29,673 bases of DNA from DATAEU01 sp046724395. GTDB lineage: Bacteria > Actinomycetota > UBA4738 > HRBIN12. A program made the translations under genes and the position numbers. Each line of letters begins with the position of its first letter. The stretch's first letter is position 1. Of the stretch, positions 21,915-28,947 are shown one piece after another. The DNA lies in NCBI GenBank assembly GCA_046724395.1, contig JBKOWM010000120.1, positions 1 through 29,673 on the forward strand, read 5' to 3'. Under the pieces are notes generated by a model that was given only the letters and a program-made list of their open reading frames with translations, did not search any database and was not told where the DNA came from.

Positions 21915-23036
21915 TCACGCCTGCTGCGCGTCGAAGAAGACGCTCCAGTCGGCGGCCTTGCTCGACCCGTTGCCGACGATGAACTCCTCGACCATTTCGC
22001 GGGCCGCATCATCGTGGAACTGCACCGGGGGGGACTTCATGAAGTACGCGCTCGGCCCGATGAGCGGACCCGCCACGCCCCGGTCGAGCGCGAGCTTGGC
22101 GCATCGGATGGCGTCGATGACGATGCCGGCCGAGTTGGGCGAGTCCCAGACCTCGAGCTTGAGCTCGACGTTCAGTGGGACGTCGCCGAAGGCCCTTCCC
22201 TCCAGGCGGATCTGCGCCCACTTGCGGTCCTCGAGCCACGGCACATGGTCGGACGGGCCAATGTGGATGTTCTGTTTGTCCAGCGGTCTCTCGAGCTGGC
22301 TCTGCACCGACTGCGTCTTCGAGACCTTCTTCGACGTCAGTCGCTCGCGCTCGAGCATGTTCATGAAGTCCATGTTTCCACCGAAGTTGAGCTGGTAGGT
22401 CCGGTCCAGCTTGACGCCGCGATCTTCGAACAGCCTCGACAGCACTCGGTGGACGATGGTCGCCCCGACCTGGCTCTTGATGTCGTCGCCGATGATCGGC
22501 AGACCCGCGTCGACGAACCTCCGCGCCCACGTCCGGTCGGAGGCGATGAACACCGGCAGGCAGTTCACGAACCCCGTCCGGGCGTCGAGCGCCGCCTGCG
22601 CGTAGTGCGCGGCCGCCTGCTCGCTGCCGACGGGCAGGTACGAGATCAGCACGTCGGCCTCGGCCTCGCGGACGGCCTTCGCCACGTCGACGGGCGCGGC
22701 CGGTGACTCCTCGATGACCTCGCGGTAGTAGCGCCCGAGGCCGTCGAGCGTCGGCCCGCGCTGGACGGTGACGCCCGTCGGCGGCACGTCGGCGAACCGG
22801 ATGGTGTTGTTCGGCTCGCTCACGATCGCCTCAGCAACGTCCTTACCGACCTTCTTCGCGTCGACGTCGAACGCCGCGACGACCTCGACGTCGCGGACGT
22901 GGTACGGCCCGAGGCGCGTGTGCATGAGGCCCGGCACCCGCTCGTCGTCCGCCGCCTCGCGGTAGTACTCGAGACCTTGGACGAGAGAAGACGCGCAGTT
23001 GCCGACGCCGACGATCGCGATCCGAACCGTGCTCAT
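21915..23036 (-). CDS. ino1: Inositol-3-phosphate synthase
   Basis: It converts glucose-6-phosphate to 1L-myo-inositol-1-phosphate with NAD+, the first step toward phosphatidylinositol, mycothiol and related lipoglycans in actinobacteria. The NAD-binding start VRIAIVGVGNCASSLVQG (4-21), the PTLDGLG region, the SYLPVGSEQAAAHYA segment, and GDDIKSQVGATIVHRVL and LNFGGNMDFMNM motifs match the family. At 373 residues it is the length of mycobacterial Ino1 (367). The ATG overlaps the padR stop as ATGA, the same padR-ino1 order as Rv0047c-Rv0046c. Expression is probably controlled by PadR from the operator at about 23671-23702. Confidence 0.95.
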   Translation of the reverse strand: MSTVRIAIVGVGNCASSLVQGLEYYREAADDERVPGLMHTRLGPYHVRDVEVVAAFDVDAKKVGKDVAEAIVSEPNNTIRFADVPPTGVTVQRGPTLDGLGRYYREVIEESPAAPVDVAKAVREAEADVLISYLPVGSEQAAAHYAQAALDARTGFVNCLPVFIASDRTWARRFVDAGLPIIGDDIKSQVGATIVHRVLSRLFEDRGVKLDRTYQLNFGGNMDFMNMLERERLTSKKVSKTQSVQSQLERPLDKQNIHIGPSDHVPWLEDRKWAQIRLEGRAFGDVPLNVELKLEVWDSPNSAGIVIDAIRCAKLALDRGVAGPLIGPSAYFMKSPPVQFHDDAAREMVEEFIVGNGSSKAADWSVFFDAQQA

Positions 23037-23617
23037 GTCGTGCGCTCCTTTCGCCGAAGGCTTCGCGCTCCGCGTCGCTTCGCCTCGCGTGTCGTCGTCG
23101 CCTGCCTCCGCTCCGCCGCGATGAGCCCGGTGAGCCAGTCGATGTCCGACTCGGTGGCGTCCAGGCCGTGCCGCATCAGCGACAAGTGGTACGTGTCGGT
23201 CGAGGTGCCGGCTCCGGCGAGCGAGGCGCGAATCGCCGATCGCCGCTCCTCGAGGAACGCGCGTCGGCGCTCGAGGACACGGATTCGAGTATCGGGCGCG
23301 AGGTACTTGAAGAACGCGAGCCGCACGCGGAACGGGTTCTCCTCGGAGGCCGACTCACCGCCCACCTCCTCTAGGAGCTCGAGGAAGAGCTCCTCGCCGC
23401 GGTCGGTGATGCGGTAAACGTTCTTGCGCCGGCCGACCTCCTGCCCCGCGAACTCCCGCTCGACGGCGCCCTGCTGCTCGAGGCGCCGGAGAGTGGGGTA
23501 GAGGGATCCGTACGAGACGCGCCAGAATCCCCCCAGAGCATCGGTCAGCCGCTTCGAAAGCTGGTATCCGTGCATGGACCGCTCCTTCAGCAGTCCGAGG
23601 ATCGCCAGCTCCAACAT
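23033..23617 (-). CDS. PadR family transcriptional regulator
   Basis: A 194-residue PadR regulator. The N-terminal winged helix begins MLELAILGLLKERSMHGYQL and contains WRVSYGSLYPTLRRLEQQG and the wing GRRKNVYRITDRGEEL. The C-terminal half (about 95-170) is a Vir-like dimerisation region, with a very Arg/Lys-rich tail (TREAKRRGARSLRRKERTT). The ATG at 23617 has GGGAG five bases upstream and fits the family; an in-frame ATG lies at 23629. It precedes and overlaps ino1 and is likely autoregulated through the inverted repeat just upstream. The effector is unknown. Confidence 0.92.
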   Translation of the reverse strand: MLELAILGLLKERSMHGYQLSKRLTDALGGFWRVSYGSLYPTLRRLEQQGAVEREFAGQEVGRRKNVYRITDRGEELFLELLEEVGGESASEENPFRVRLAFFKYLAPDTRIRVLERRRAFLEERRSAIRASLAGAGTSTDTYHLSLMRHGLDATESDIDWLTGLIAAERRQATTTREAKRRGARSLRRKERTT

Positions 23618-23670
23618 GTCCGCTCCCATCGTTCGTCGCCGAGCGGCCGGGCCCGCAGGCGGCCGCGGGG

Positions 23671-23702
23671 TATATCGGGCTTATATATCGTTCCGATATA
23701 TC
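23671..23702. promoter_or_regulatory. PadR-type operator in the padR / 23768 divergent region
   Basis: ATATATCG (23683-23690), TTC, CGATATAT (23694-23701) is a perfect inverted repeat with a 3-base spacer, in a very AT-rich island within high-GC DNA. An extra half-site TATATCG lies at 23671-23677. PadR proteins bind such AT-rich palindromes. The position suits control of padR-ino1 on the minus strand and possibly of the divergent gene starting at 23768. TATA-like hexamers on both strands overlap the repeat. Confidence 0.6.
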
Positions 23703-23767
23703 TACGCGCTATCAGCGGATGGCGTCAACTCGGCCGGGCGGTGGCCCGGCGGGCCCGTTGAGGAAGC

Positions 23768-24997
23768 GTGAGCGTGAACTTCCGGCCGCCGCGATCACAG
23801 CCCGAGGAGCATGCGGGCCGAGACCTAGGGAGGGACCTCGGATGGCTGGCGTCCGTGCTGTGGCCCGGCGCCGACGTCCGGCTCTCGCCGACGGGAGTGC
23901 CGCCCGGGTGCCGCGTCGCCGAGGCGTACGCCGTCCTGCCGAGCGCGGCTCGGCCTCGGCTTCTCGTCCCGCTCTCGTCGATCGCGCTCGGAGACCCGGC
24001 GAGACAAGGGTTCGACGGCGGCCGGCCCTCGATCGCGAGCACGACCCGTGCCGCGGCCTTCCGCGTGGCCGAGTCGTGGTTCGGCCTGCCACGCGCGCCG
24101 GAACTCGTCGTGTACTTCGACCGCGAACCGAGGCCGGGGGAGCTCCTCACGACGCACCTTCGCGGCGTCTTCGACCGCCCGGACGCGACCCTGGCCATCT
24201 CGTTCGGCTCGGCGGACGCCGACCGTCTGCCGCTCATCCGAATCCTCACGCTCGAGGGCGAGGTCCTGGGGTCCGGGAAGGTTGCGTGGAGCGAGACAAC
24301 ACGGGCGTTCGTCGCGACCGAGACGGCCGCGCTCCGACGGTGGGCACGCGAGCGCCCGCGATCGTTCAGCGTTCCGGACCTCCTGTACGAGGGTGGCTGG
24401 CTGGAGCACACGGTCGCCGTGACGTCGCCGATCCCGACCGAGCCACGTTCGATGCGTGACCGACGTCCTCCCGGCGTCGACGTGACACGGGAGATCGCGC
24501 GCAGCGGCGGCATCGCCCTCGCGCCGCTCGGCTCGACGGGGTGGTGGCGATCGATCCGCGAGCGAGGCTCGGTCGCTGCGAGCGCCGTGGTCCTCGGGTG
24601 GATGAACGAGCTCCACGGCCGTCGCCTCCTCTGGCACGGCTCGTCGCACGGTGAATGGGTGCCCGAGAAGATGAGCACCTCCGGGGACGTGCCGCACGTG
24701 TGGGGGTGGGAGCGATCGCGCGACGGTGTTCCGCTCGGCCTGGATCCTCTCCACTTCTGGTTGCGATGTTCCATTCGTGGCCCATCGAGCGTGCGACACG
24801 CCTCGAAGCGCGCGATCCAACGTACGGCCCCGGCGTTGCGTGCGCTCGGCGTTCCACGCGACGACGACCCCCTTCTCGTCGCGTGCTGCATCGCCGAGCT
24901 GCTCGTTAGACCGGATGGGAGTGGTGGCACCCCCGCCGGCCGGGCGATGCGTGAGGCGCTCCTCGCAGACCTCCGCCGCTGGGTCGCCCGCGCCTGA
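23768..24997 (+). CDS. Degenerate phosphotransferase-like protein
   Basis: A 409-residue cytosolic protein. The C-terminal half resembles aminoglycoside phosphotransferase/choline-kinase-fold proteins of actinobacteria, whose motifs read roughly HGDWxPxN...WDWE...GVPLGxDxLH. Here residues of about 295-335 read SHGEWVPEKM, then HVWGWERS, then DGVPLGLDPLHFWLR. The catalytic Asp is Glu, the Asn is Lys, and the metal-binding Asp is Gly, so kinase activity is unlikely. An upstream segment (GKVAWSETTRAFVATETAALRRW) fits the N-lobe. The GTG at 23768 is taken; a GTG at 23774 has GAGGAA eight bases upstream. It shares the PadR operator region and is followed by two small genes. No function is assigned. 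Confidence 0.7.
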   Translation: MSVNFRPPRSQPEEHAGRDLGRDLGWLASVLWPGADVRLSPTGVPPGCRVAEAYAVLPSAARPRLLVPLSSIALGDPARQGFDGGRPSIASTTRAAAFRVAESWFGLPRAPELVVYFDREPRPGELLTTHLRGVFDRPDATLAISFGSADADRLPLIRILTLEGEVLGSGKVAWSETTRAFVATETAALRRWARERPRSFSVPDLLYEGGWLEHTVAVTSPIPTEPRSMRDRRPPGVDVTREIARSGGIALAPLGSTGWWRSIRERGSVAASAVVLGWMNELHGRRLLWHGSSHGEWVPEKMSTSGDVPHVWGWERSRDGVPLGLDPLHFWLRCSIRGPSSVRHASKRAIQRTAPALRALGVPRDDDPLLVACCIAELLVRPDGSGGTPAGRAMREALLADLRRWVARA

Positions 24998-25090
24998 GGT
25001 CGCGGGCTGGGAACCGATGCGCGGCCCTGTCGGCCGAACGGGGGAGCAGAGCTTCGCCCAATGGCCGCCCCGGCGCGTCGATGGGGAGAA

Positions 25091-25130
25091 AGCAACTAGG
25101 GCTTTTGCTGTCGTTGCCGACCGCAACGAC
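25091..25130 (+). repeat. Two adjacent inverted repeats before 25142 gene
   Basis: GTCGTTGC (25110-25117) pairs with GCAACGAC (25123-25130) across CGACC. Just before it AGCAA (25091-25095) can pair with TTGCT (25105-25109). They lie 12-50 bases before the next start and about 95-135 bases after the previous stop. They could be a terminator of the first gene, or a leader structure of the second. No U-tract follows. Confidence 0.4.
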
Positions 25131-25141
25131 CGACACCCCCG

Positions 25142-25477
25142 GTGAAGCGGCCGTCGCGAATCCGAGCGATCAAGTCGGTCGATGCCCGGAGCCGATACCC
25201 CTACACGATGAAGCGAGTCAGGAAGCGGTCGCGCCACGGCGTGGCGACGGTGACGGTTCGCACGTCGGCGACGTACACGGACCTGATCTCGATCGTCGAC
25301 GAGGTCGCCGGGCTCATCCGGGAGGAGAGCGGTGTCGAGCGAGTCCTGATCCACGTCGACGGAGACGGGCCCGACGCCCTTCGGTACCTCGTGCGGTTGC
25401 TCGACAGCAGGGCCCGCGAGTACGGAAAGCGCGTGGAGCTCACCGGATCGTCGGCCTTGCGCTCGGTGCCGGCGTGA
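25142..25477 (+). CDS. Small alpha/beta protein, unknown function
   Basis: A 111-residue protein I do not recognise. The first about 30 residues are basic (KRPSRIRAIKSVDARSRYPY, then KRVRKRSRHG). A compact domain follows with a strand (VATVTVRTS), helix (YTDLISIVDEVAGLIREES), strand (VERVLIHVDG), helix (DALRYLVRLLDSRAREYG) and strand (KRVELTGS), an order reminiscent of STAS-like domains, without the phosphorylatable serine motif. The GTG at 25142 lacks a ribosome-binding site; an ATG at 25208 would give 89 residues and drop much of the basic segment. It overlaps the next gene as GTGA. Confidence 0.55.
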   Translation: MKRPSRIRAIKSVDARSRYPYTMKRVRKRSRHGVATVTVRTSATYTDLISIVDEVAGLIREESGVERVLIHVDGDGPDALRYLVRLLDSRAREYGKRVELTGSSALRSVPA

Positions 25478-25707
25478 ACTTCGACGCGTCGCCGCCCGGC
25501 TCTGCCGACGAGTCGTTCGAAGCTAGGCCGGAGGCCTACGTCTACGAGCCGGTCGCACCCTTCCACGAACCCGCATGGCAGACGCGGCTAAACGCGATCC
25601 TCATCTTGCTGCTTCTCGTGACCTCAGCAGCGTTCGCGGTCGCCCTCTCGATCTATCAGATCGCGCACGTTCTGAACGGGATGATCCAGGGGTATTTGGG
25701 CAGGTAG
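25474..25707 (+). CDS. Small single-helix membrane protein
   Basis: A 77-residue protein of unknown function. An acidic N-terminal half (about 1-38, with SADESFEARPEAYVYEPV) precedes one hydrophobic helix (about 42-63, LNAILILLLLVTSAAFAVALSIY) and a short tail. The GTG at 25474 overlaps the stop of the upstream small gene, so both are probably translated together. It is convergent with the lipoprotein gene that ends at 25731. I see no known family. Confidence 0.6.
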   Translation: MNFDASPPGSADESFEARPEAYVYEPVAPFHEPAWQTRLNAILILLLLVTSAAFAVALSIYQIAHVLNGMIQGYLGR

Positions 25708-25730
25708 CGCGGTCGACGCATCGAGGCTGG

Positions 25731-27089
25731 CTACTCTTTTGGCGTGACGGCGGCCGCGATCTCCGCCGACCCCACCGGGACGTGGCGGATCGTCGGGTCG
25801 CCGCCGCCCGGGGGACAGAATCTGGCGAGCGCGTCGCTCGTCTCTCGCGCGAAGCGACCGCCCGCGGCGATGCGGACGCGGACGGGCCCGACCACCGATC
25901 GCCCACACCAGTCGAACAGCCCCCAGCCGAGTGGGATCGAGGTTCGATCGGGTAGGTAGCCCGGCAGGTATCCGTCGACGTGCAGGGTCGACGCGCCGGG
26001 CAGCTCGATCGGCGCTCCGGTCGCGTCGCGAAGGCGTAGCGTCGCGTCGAGTACGACATGACATGCCTCGTGTCCCTGCAGCCCCAAGTCGACGAAGATG
26101 CCGACGCCCAGGCCGGGCACCATCGGACCGGCGAGGACGTTCCTCAGACGGAGGTCGTCTGCACGGCACGCGGCCAGCGTCGCCGGGTCACGTGAGAGCC
26201 ACGACGGAGGCGGAGGCGGCACGTGCTGCCGGGGGAGGATCCGCACGGCGATCGCGGTCAGGTCATGGAGCATCCCTGACCTCGCCGGCCGCGGCACGCT
26301 GAACAGAGAGGCGGGATCGACGGCTTCGCTCCGGTTTCTCGGGAGGAGGAACACGTATCCGTGCGCGACGCCGTCGATGCGGTCGGGTCCGCACGTCGTG
26401 TCCGGCCGCGACGCGACCTGGAAGCGGACGCTGCCGAAGCGGAAGGTGGGCGTGCTCGTCTCGACGATGGTTCCGCATGCGCCGCGGTAGGCCGATCCTG
26501 CCACTACCCGCGAGCCGTCGGGAAGCCCACCATCGACCGGCTGGTTCGTTGAGGCGCGCATCCGGCGTCCGGCTCGTACCTTCGGGTCCTTGATGCGAAG
26601 CATGGGGGACTCGTCCAGGAGGATCCGCCCGCTCGTTACGTCCGTGACGCTCCAAACGCCGCTCGGCCCCGCGTCGACGAGCTGCTTGAGGATCACCTGC
26701 TGGTCGAAGGCGGCGCCGTCGGGCGGACATCCGCTCGGCTCGCAAAGCCACACACGGGCGATGGGAAGGTCGTGACGATCGAGCACCCACATCTCGGTCT
26801 TCACCACCGTGGAGGCGGGCCATCCGAGCACCGAGCCGGCGAACCGCTGCGCCGTTGTGGCGGGGTCCGTTCGCCAGGACAGGTCGGCTTCGCCGTCGAG
26901 GAGCGCCTCCTGAACCGCCGCGGCGGCCGGTAGGTCCTGCTCCGGCCATAGGGCGGAGAATCGCGTCGCCGTCACACCGGTGGGGATCACGTGTGGACGC
27001 GAGGGAACTGCATCGCCGGTGCAGGCGGCGGCCAGCGCGAGACACGCCGCGGTCCGAGCGAGTGCGAGGACGGAGCGACTCGCTCGCAT
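25731..27089 (-). CDS. Large putative lipoprotein, unknown function
   Basis: A 452-residue exported protein with a lipoprotein signal (MRASRSVLALARTAACLALAAAC, Cys23 as lipidation site). The N-terminal part (about 45-180) has WRTDPATTAQRFAGSVLGWP and paired cysteines (WLCEPSGCPPDG). The C-terminal part (about 335-430) starts CRADDLRLRNVL and carries DLGLQGHEACHV, which resembles the DUF4232 pattern of secreted actinobacterial proteins; this is a weak match by eye. Eight or more cysteines suggest disulphides outside the cell. The ATG at 27089 is preceded by GGGAGG nine bases upstream. It follows the PPOX gene by 16 bases and may be co-transcribed. Confidence 0.75.
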   Translation of the reverse strand: MRASRSVLALARTAACLALAAACTGDAVPSRPHVIPTGVTATRFSALWPEQDLPAAAAVQEALLDGEADLSWRTDPATTAQRFAGSVLGWPASTVVKTEMWVLDRHDLPIARVWLCEPSGCPPDGAAFDQQVILKQLVDAGPSGVWSVTDVTSGRILLDESPMLRIKDPKVRAGRRMRASTNQPVDGGLPDGSRVVAGSAYRGACGTIVETSTPTFRFGSVRFQVASRPDTTCGPDRIDGVAHGYVFLLPRNRSEAVDPASLFSVPRPARSGMLHDLTAIAVRILPRQHVPPPPPSWLSRDPATLAACRADDLRLRNVLAGPMVPGLGVGIFVDLGLQGHEACHVVLDATLRLRDATGAPIELPGASTLHVDGYLPGYLPDRTSIPLGWGLFDWCGRSVVGPVRVRIAAGGRFARETSDALARFCPPGGGDPTIRHVPVGSAEIAAAVTPKE

Positions 27090-27105
27090 CCCTCGGTCCC
27101 TCCCG

Positions 27106-27768
27106 TCAGATCGGACGGCGGTACTCAGCAATGTTGCGTGGAACGTTCGTGCCGGGCGGCAGGTCGGGCGCGTCTTGAGGACGCCCGGCGACGGTTCGAA
27201 GCGGCAGTACGCCGGCCCAGATCGGCAGCTCGATGTCGTCCTCGTCGTCGAGCGGTGGCCCGGTCCGAATCTTCGCCGAAGCCTCGCGCAGCTCGACGGC
27301 AACAATCATCGTCTCACGGAGCTCCTTGTCGTTCGGCATGCGGGCCTGTGCCGACCGACCTGGGCAGACGTGGTCGACGAGCGCCGCCTGCGCCCGCCAT
27401 TTCTCGTCCGGATCCGTGACCTCTCGCGCCGTCCCGTACACCACGACGGATCGGTAGTTCATCGAGTGATGCGCCGCTGAGCGGGCGAAGACGAGGCCGT
27501 CCAGCAACGTCACGACGAGGCAGACGTCCGCGCCCCCGCGCACGCCCCGCAGCGTCCGGCTGCCCGTCGACCCGTGGACATAGACGGTGTCCTCGATTCG
27601 GACGTGGATCGTCGGAACCGCGCGCGGGCGCCCGTCTTCGACGGTGGCCAGGTGACCGTAGAGAGCCTCGTCGAGGATCCTGTCGATGGTGGCGCGGTCG
27701 TACGCGCCGCGTTCGGGTTTGCGACGAACGCGCGTGCGCTCGGTCCGCTCAACGGTCTCGCCGGCCAT
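27106..27768 (-). CDS. Pyridoxamine 5'-phosphate oxidase family flavoprotein
   Basis: A 220-residue protein with the split-barrel PPOX fold of the NimA-like/flavin-nucleotide-binding branch. After a basic N-terminus comes AYDRATIDRILDEALYGHLATVEDGRPRAVPT (family start), VYVHGSTGSRTLRG and MNYRSVVVYGTAREV. Members bind FMN, F420 or haem; the cofactor here is not determined. A C-terminal tail (about 170-220) rich in Pro and Arg is typical of actinobacterial members, ending with PPGTNVPRNIAEYRRP. The ATG at 27768 has a weak ribosome-binding site, and the lipoprotein gene follows on the same strand. Confidence 0.9.
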   Translation of the reverse strand: MAGETVERTERTRVRRKPERGAYDRATIDRILDEALYGHLATVEDGRPRAVPTIHVRIEDTVYVHGSTGSRTLRGVRGGADVCLVVTLLDGLVFARSAAHHSMNYRSVVVYGTAREVTDPDEKWRAQAALVDHVCPGRSAQARMPNDKELRETMIVAVELREASAKIRTGPPLDDEDDIELPIWAGVLPLRTVAGRPQDAPDLPPGTNVPRNIAEYRRPI

Positions 27769-27816
27769 TCCCAGATGCTACCGGCGAACACGCTCGGACT
27801 CGCGTGAACGACGACG

Positions 27817-28677
27817 TCAATCGCGCTCGCGACCGGCGGGTCCGCCCTCTCCCCGGAGAAACCGCTCGATCTCCGACGCGAGCTCGTCGCCCGAGGGAAG
27901 GCGCTGCTCCTGTCCCGTCATCTGTTCCAGGCGCGCGACGTAGGCGCGAGAGTCGTCATCGGCCTGGACGGCGGCATCCAGCCGCTGACGTTGCGCGAGC
28001 GCCTCCTCCGCGAGCGCCGTCGCCGGGACGTCGACACCGAGATGCCGCGCGGCATGCTCGAGCACAGCGATCGTCGCCGCCGGATACGCACCCTGCACGT
28101 AATGCGGCACCTGAGCGTAGAAGCCGACGGTCGGGATGCCGCCGCCTGCGACGGCCTGTTCGATCGTCGACAGGCAGGCGGCGGGAACGCGCAGAAGCCC
28201 CGCCGGTCCCTGCTGCTCGTCATGATGAAGCAGCCCTGGCCCGGATGCCGTCGCCAGGATCGGCACCGCCCGCGTGTGCGGAACAGCCGCCGGGATCGAG
28301 CCGAGACTCACCCACTCGACGACGCCGAACCGGACGCAAAGCTCGAGCAGGTCCTGTCCGAGCTCTTGCCAGCGGAAGTCCGGCTCCGCGCCAGTGAGCA
28401 CGAGGACGTCCCGCCCCGCGATTCGCCGACGGGACAGTGCCATCTCCGGCCAGGCGAGCGACGTGAGCCTGCCGTCGACGATGTCGAGGATCGGGCGGCG
28501 GGATCGATAGTCGTACAGCACGTCCGGCACGAACGTGGCGATCCGCTGGCCGCCCTCGGCGATCGTCGTCGCCGCAGTCGTCGATGCGCCGGCGGCGTCG
28601 ATCCATCCGTCAAGGGCGGCGACGACGGCGGGCGCCACGAGCGGCTCGGACGGGTCCGCCGAGCGATACAGTGCCAC
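27817..28677 (-). CDS. PAC2 family protein (proteasome-assembly-chaperone-like)
   Basis: A 286-residue member of the PAC2 family, named after proteasome assembly chaperone 2 and common in actinobacteria and archaea. The start VAALDGWIDAAGASTTAA and the segments LYDYRSRRPILDIVDGR, LVLTGAEPDFRW, VSLGSIPAAVPHTRAVPIL and GFYAQVPHYVQGAYPAA are characteristic. The C-terminal about 80 residues form a helical, possibly coiled-coil extension (ALAEEALAQRQRLDAAVQAD). The bacterial function is unsettled. No proteasome genes are in the window. It is divergent from the zinc-finger gene with 67 bases between starts. Confidence 0.9.
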   Translation of the reverse strand: MALYRSADPSEPLVAPAVVAALDGWIDAAGASTTAATTIAEGGQRIATFVPDVLYDYRSRRPILDIVDGRLTSLAWPEMALSRRRIAGRDVLVLTGAEPDFRWQELGQDLLELCVRFGVVEWVSLGSIPAAVPHTRAVPILATASGPGLLHHDEQQGPAGLLRVPAACLSTIEQAVAGGGIPTVGFYAQVPHYVQGAYPAATIAVLEHAARHLGVDVPATALAEEALAQRQRLDAAVQADDDSRAYVARLEQMTGQEQRLPSGDELASEIERFLRGEGGPAGRERD

Positions 28678-28744
28678 GGCGTCAGGATAGTGAGGTGTCC
28701 GCGGCGTCGGTCATCCGGCACGCGGCGCGAGAAACGGAGGCTGT

Positions 28745-28927
28745 GTGGTCGTCACCTGTCCGGTCTGCGGAGAAGAGCTCGAGGGCGTCGAGGCGATCGA
28801 GGCGCACGACCACGAGGTACCGATCCCGTGGGAGGAGGCTGGCGCCGGCTTCGAGTGTCCAACCTGCGGGCGGCGGTTCGACTCGGAGGAGGACCTCGTG
28901 AAGCACGAGGCGACGGGGCACGGTTAA
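28745..28927 (+). CDS. Two-finger C2H2-type zinc protein
   Basis: A 60-residue protein consisting of two zinc-finger-like units. The first reads C-P-V-C then H-D-H (Cx2Cx12HxH, residues 5-23). The second is a textbook C2H2 finger, CPTCGRRFDSEEDLVKHEATGH (Cx2Cx12Hx4H, about 38-59). The linker is acidic. Such small fingers are uncommon in bacteria, apart from Ros/MucR types, which this does not resemble. It may bind nucleic acid or protein. The GTG at 28745 has GGAGG four bases upstream. Confidence 0.8.
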   Translation: MVVTCPVCGEELEGVEAIEAHDHEVPIPWEEAGAGFECPTCGRRFDSEEDLVKHEATGHG

Positions 28928-28947
28928 GGCCTGTCGCCGTCGCGCGT

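Noticed and set aside
23719..24459. Plus-strand open frame starting with ATG near the PadR operator
   Set aside because: It overlaps the 23768 gene in another frame and reads as low-complexity Arg/Pro/Gly sequence.
23825..25354. 509-residue minus-strand open frame
   Set aside because: It is antisense to the phosphotransferase-like gene, Arg/His-rich and without recognisable motifs.
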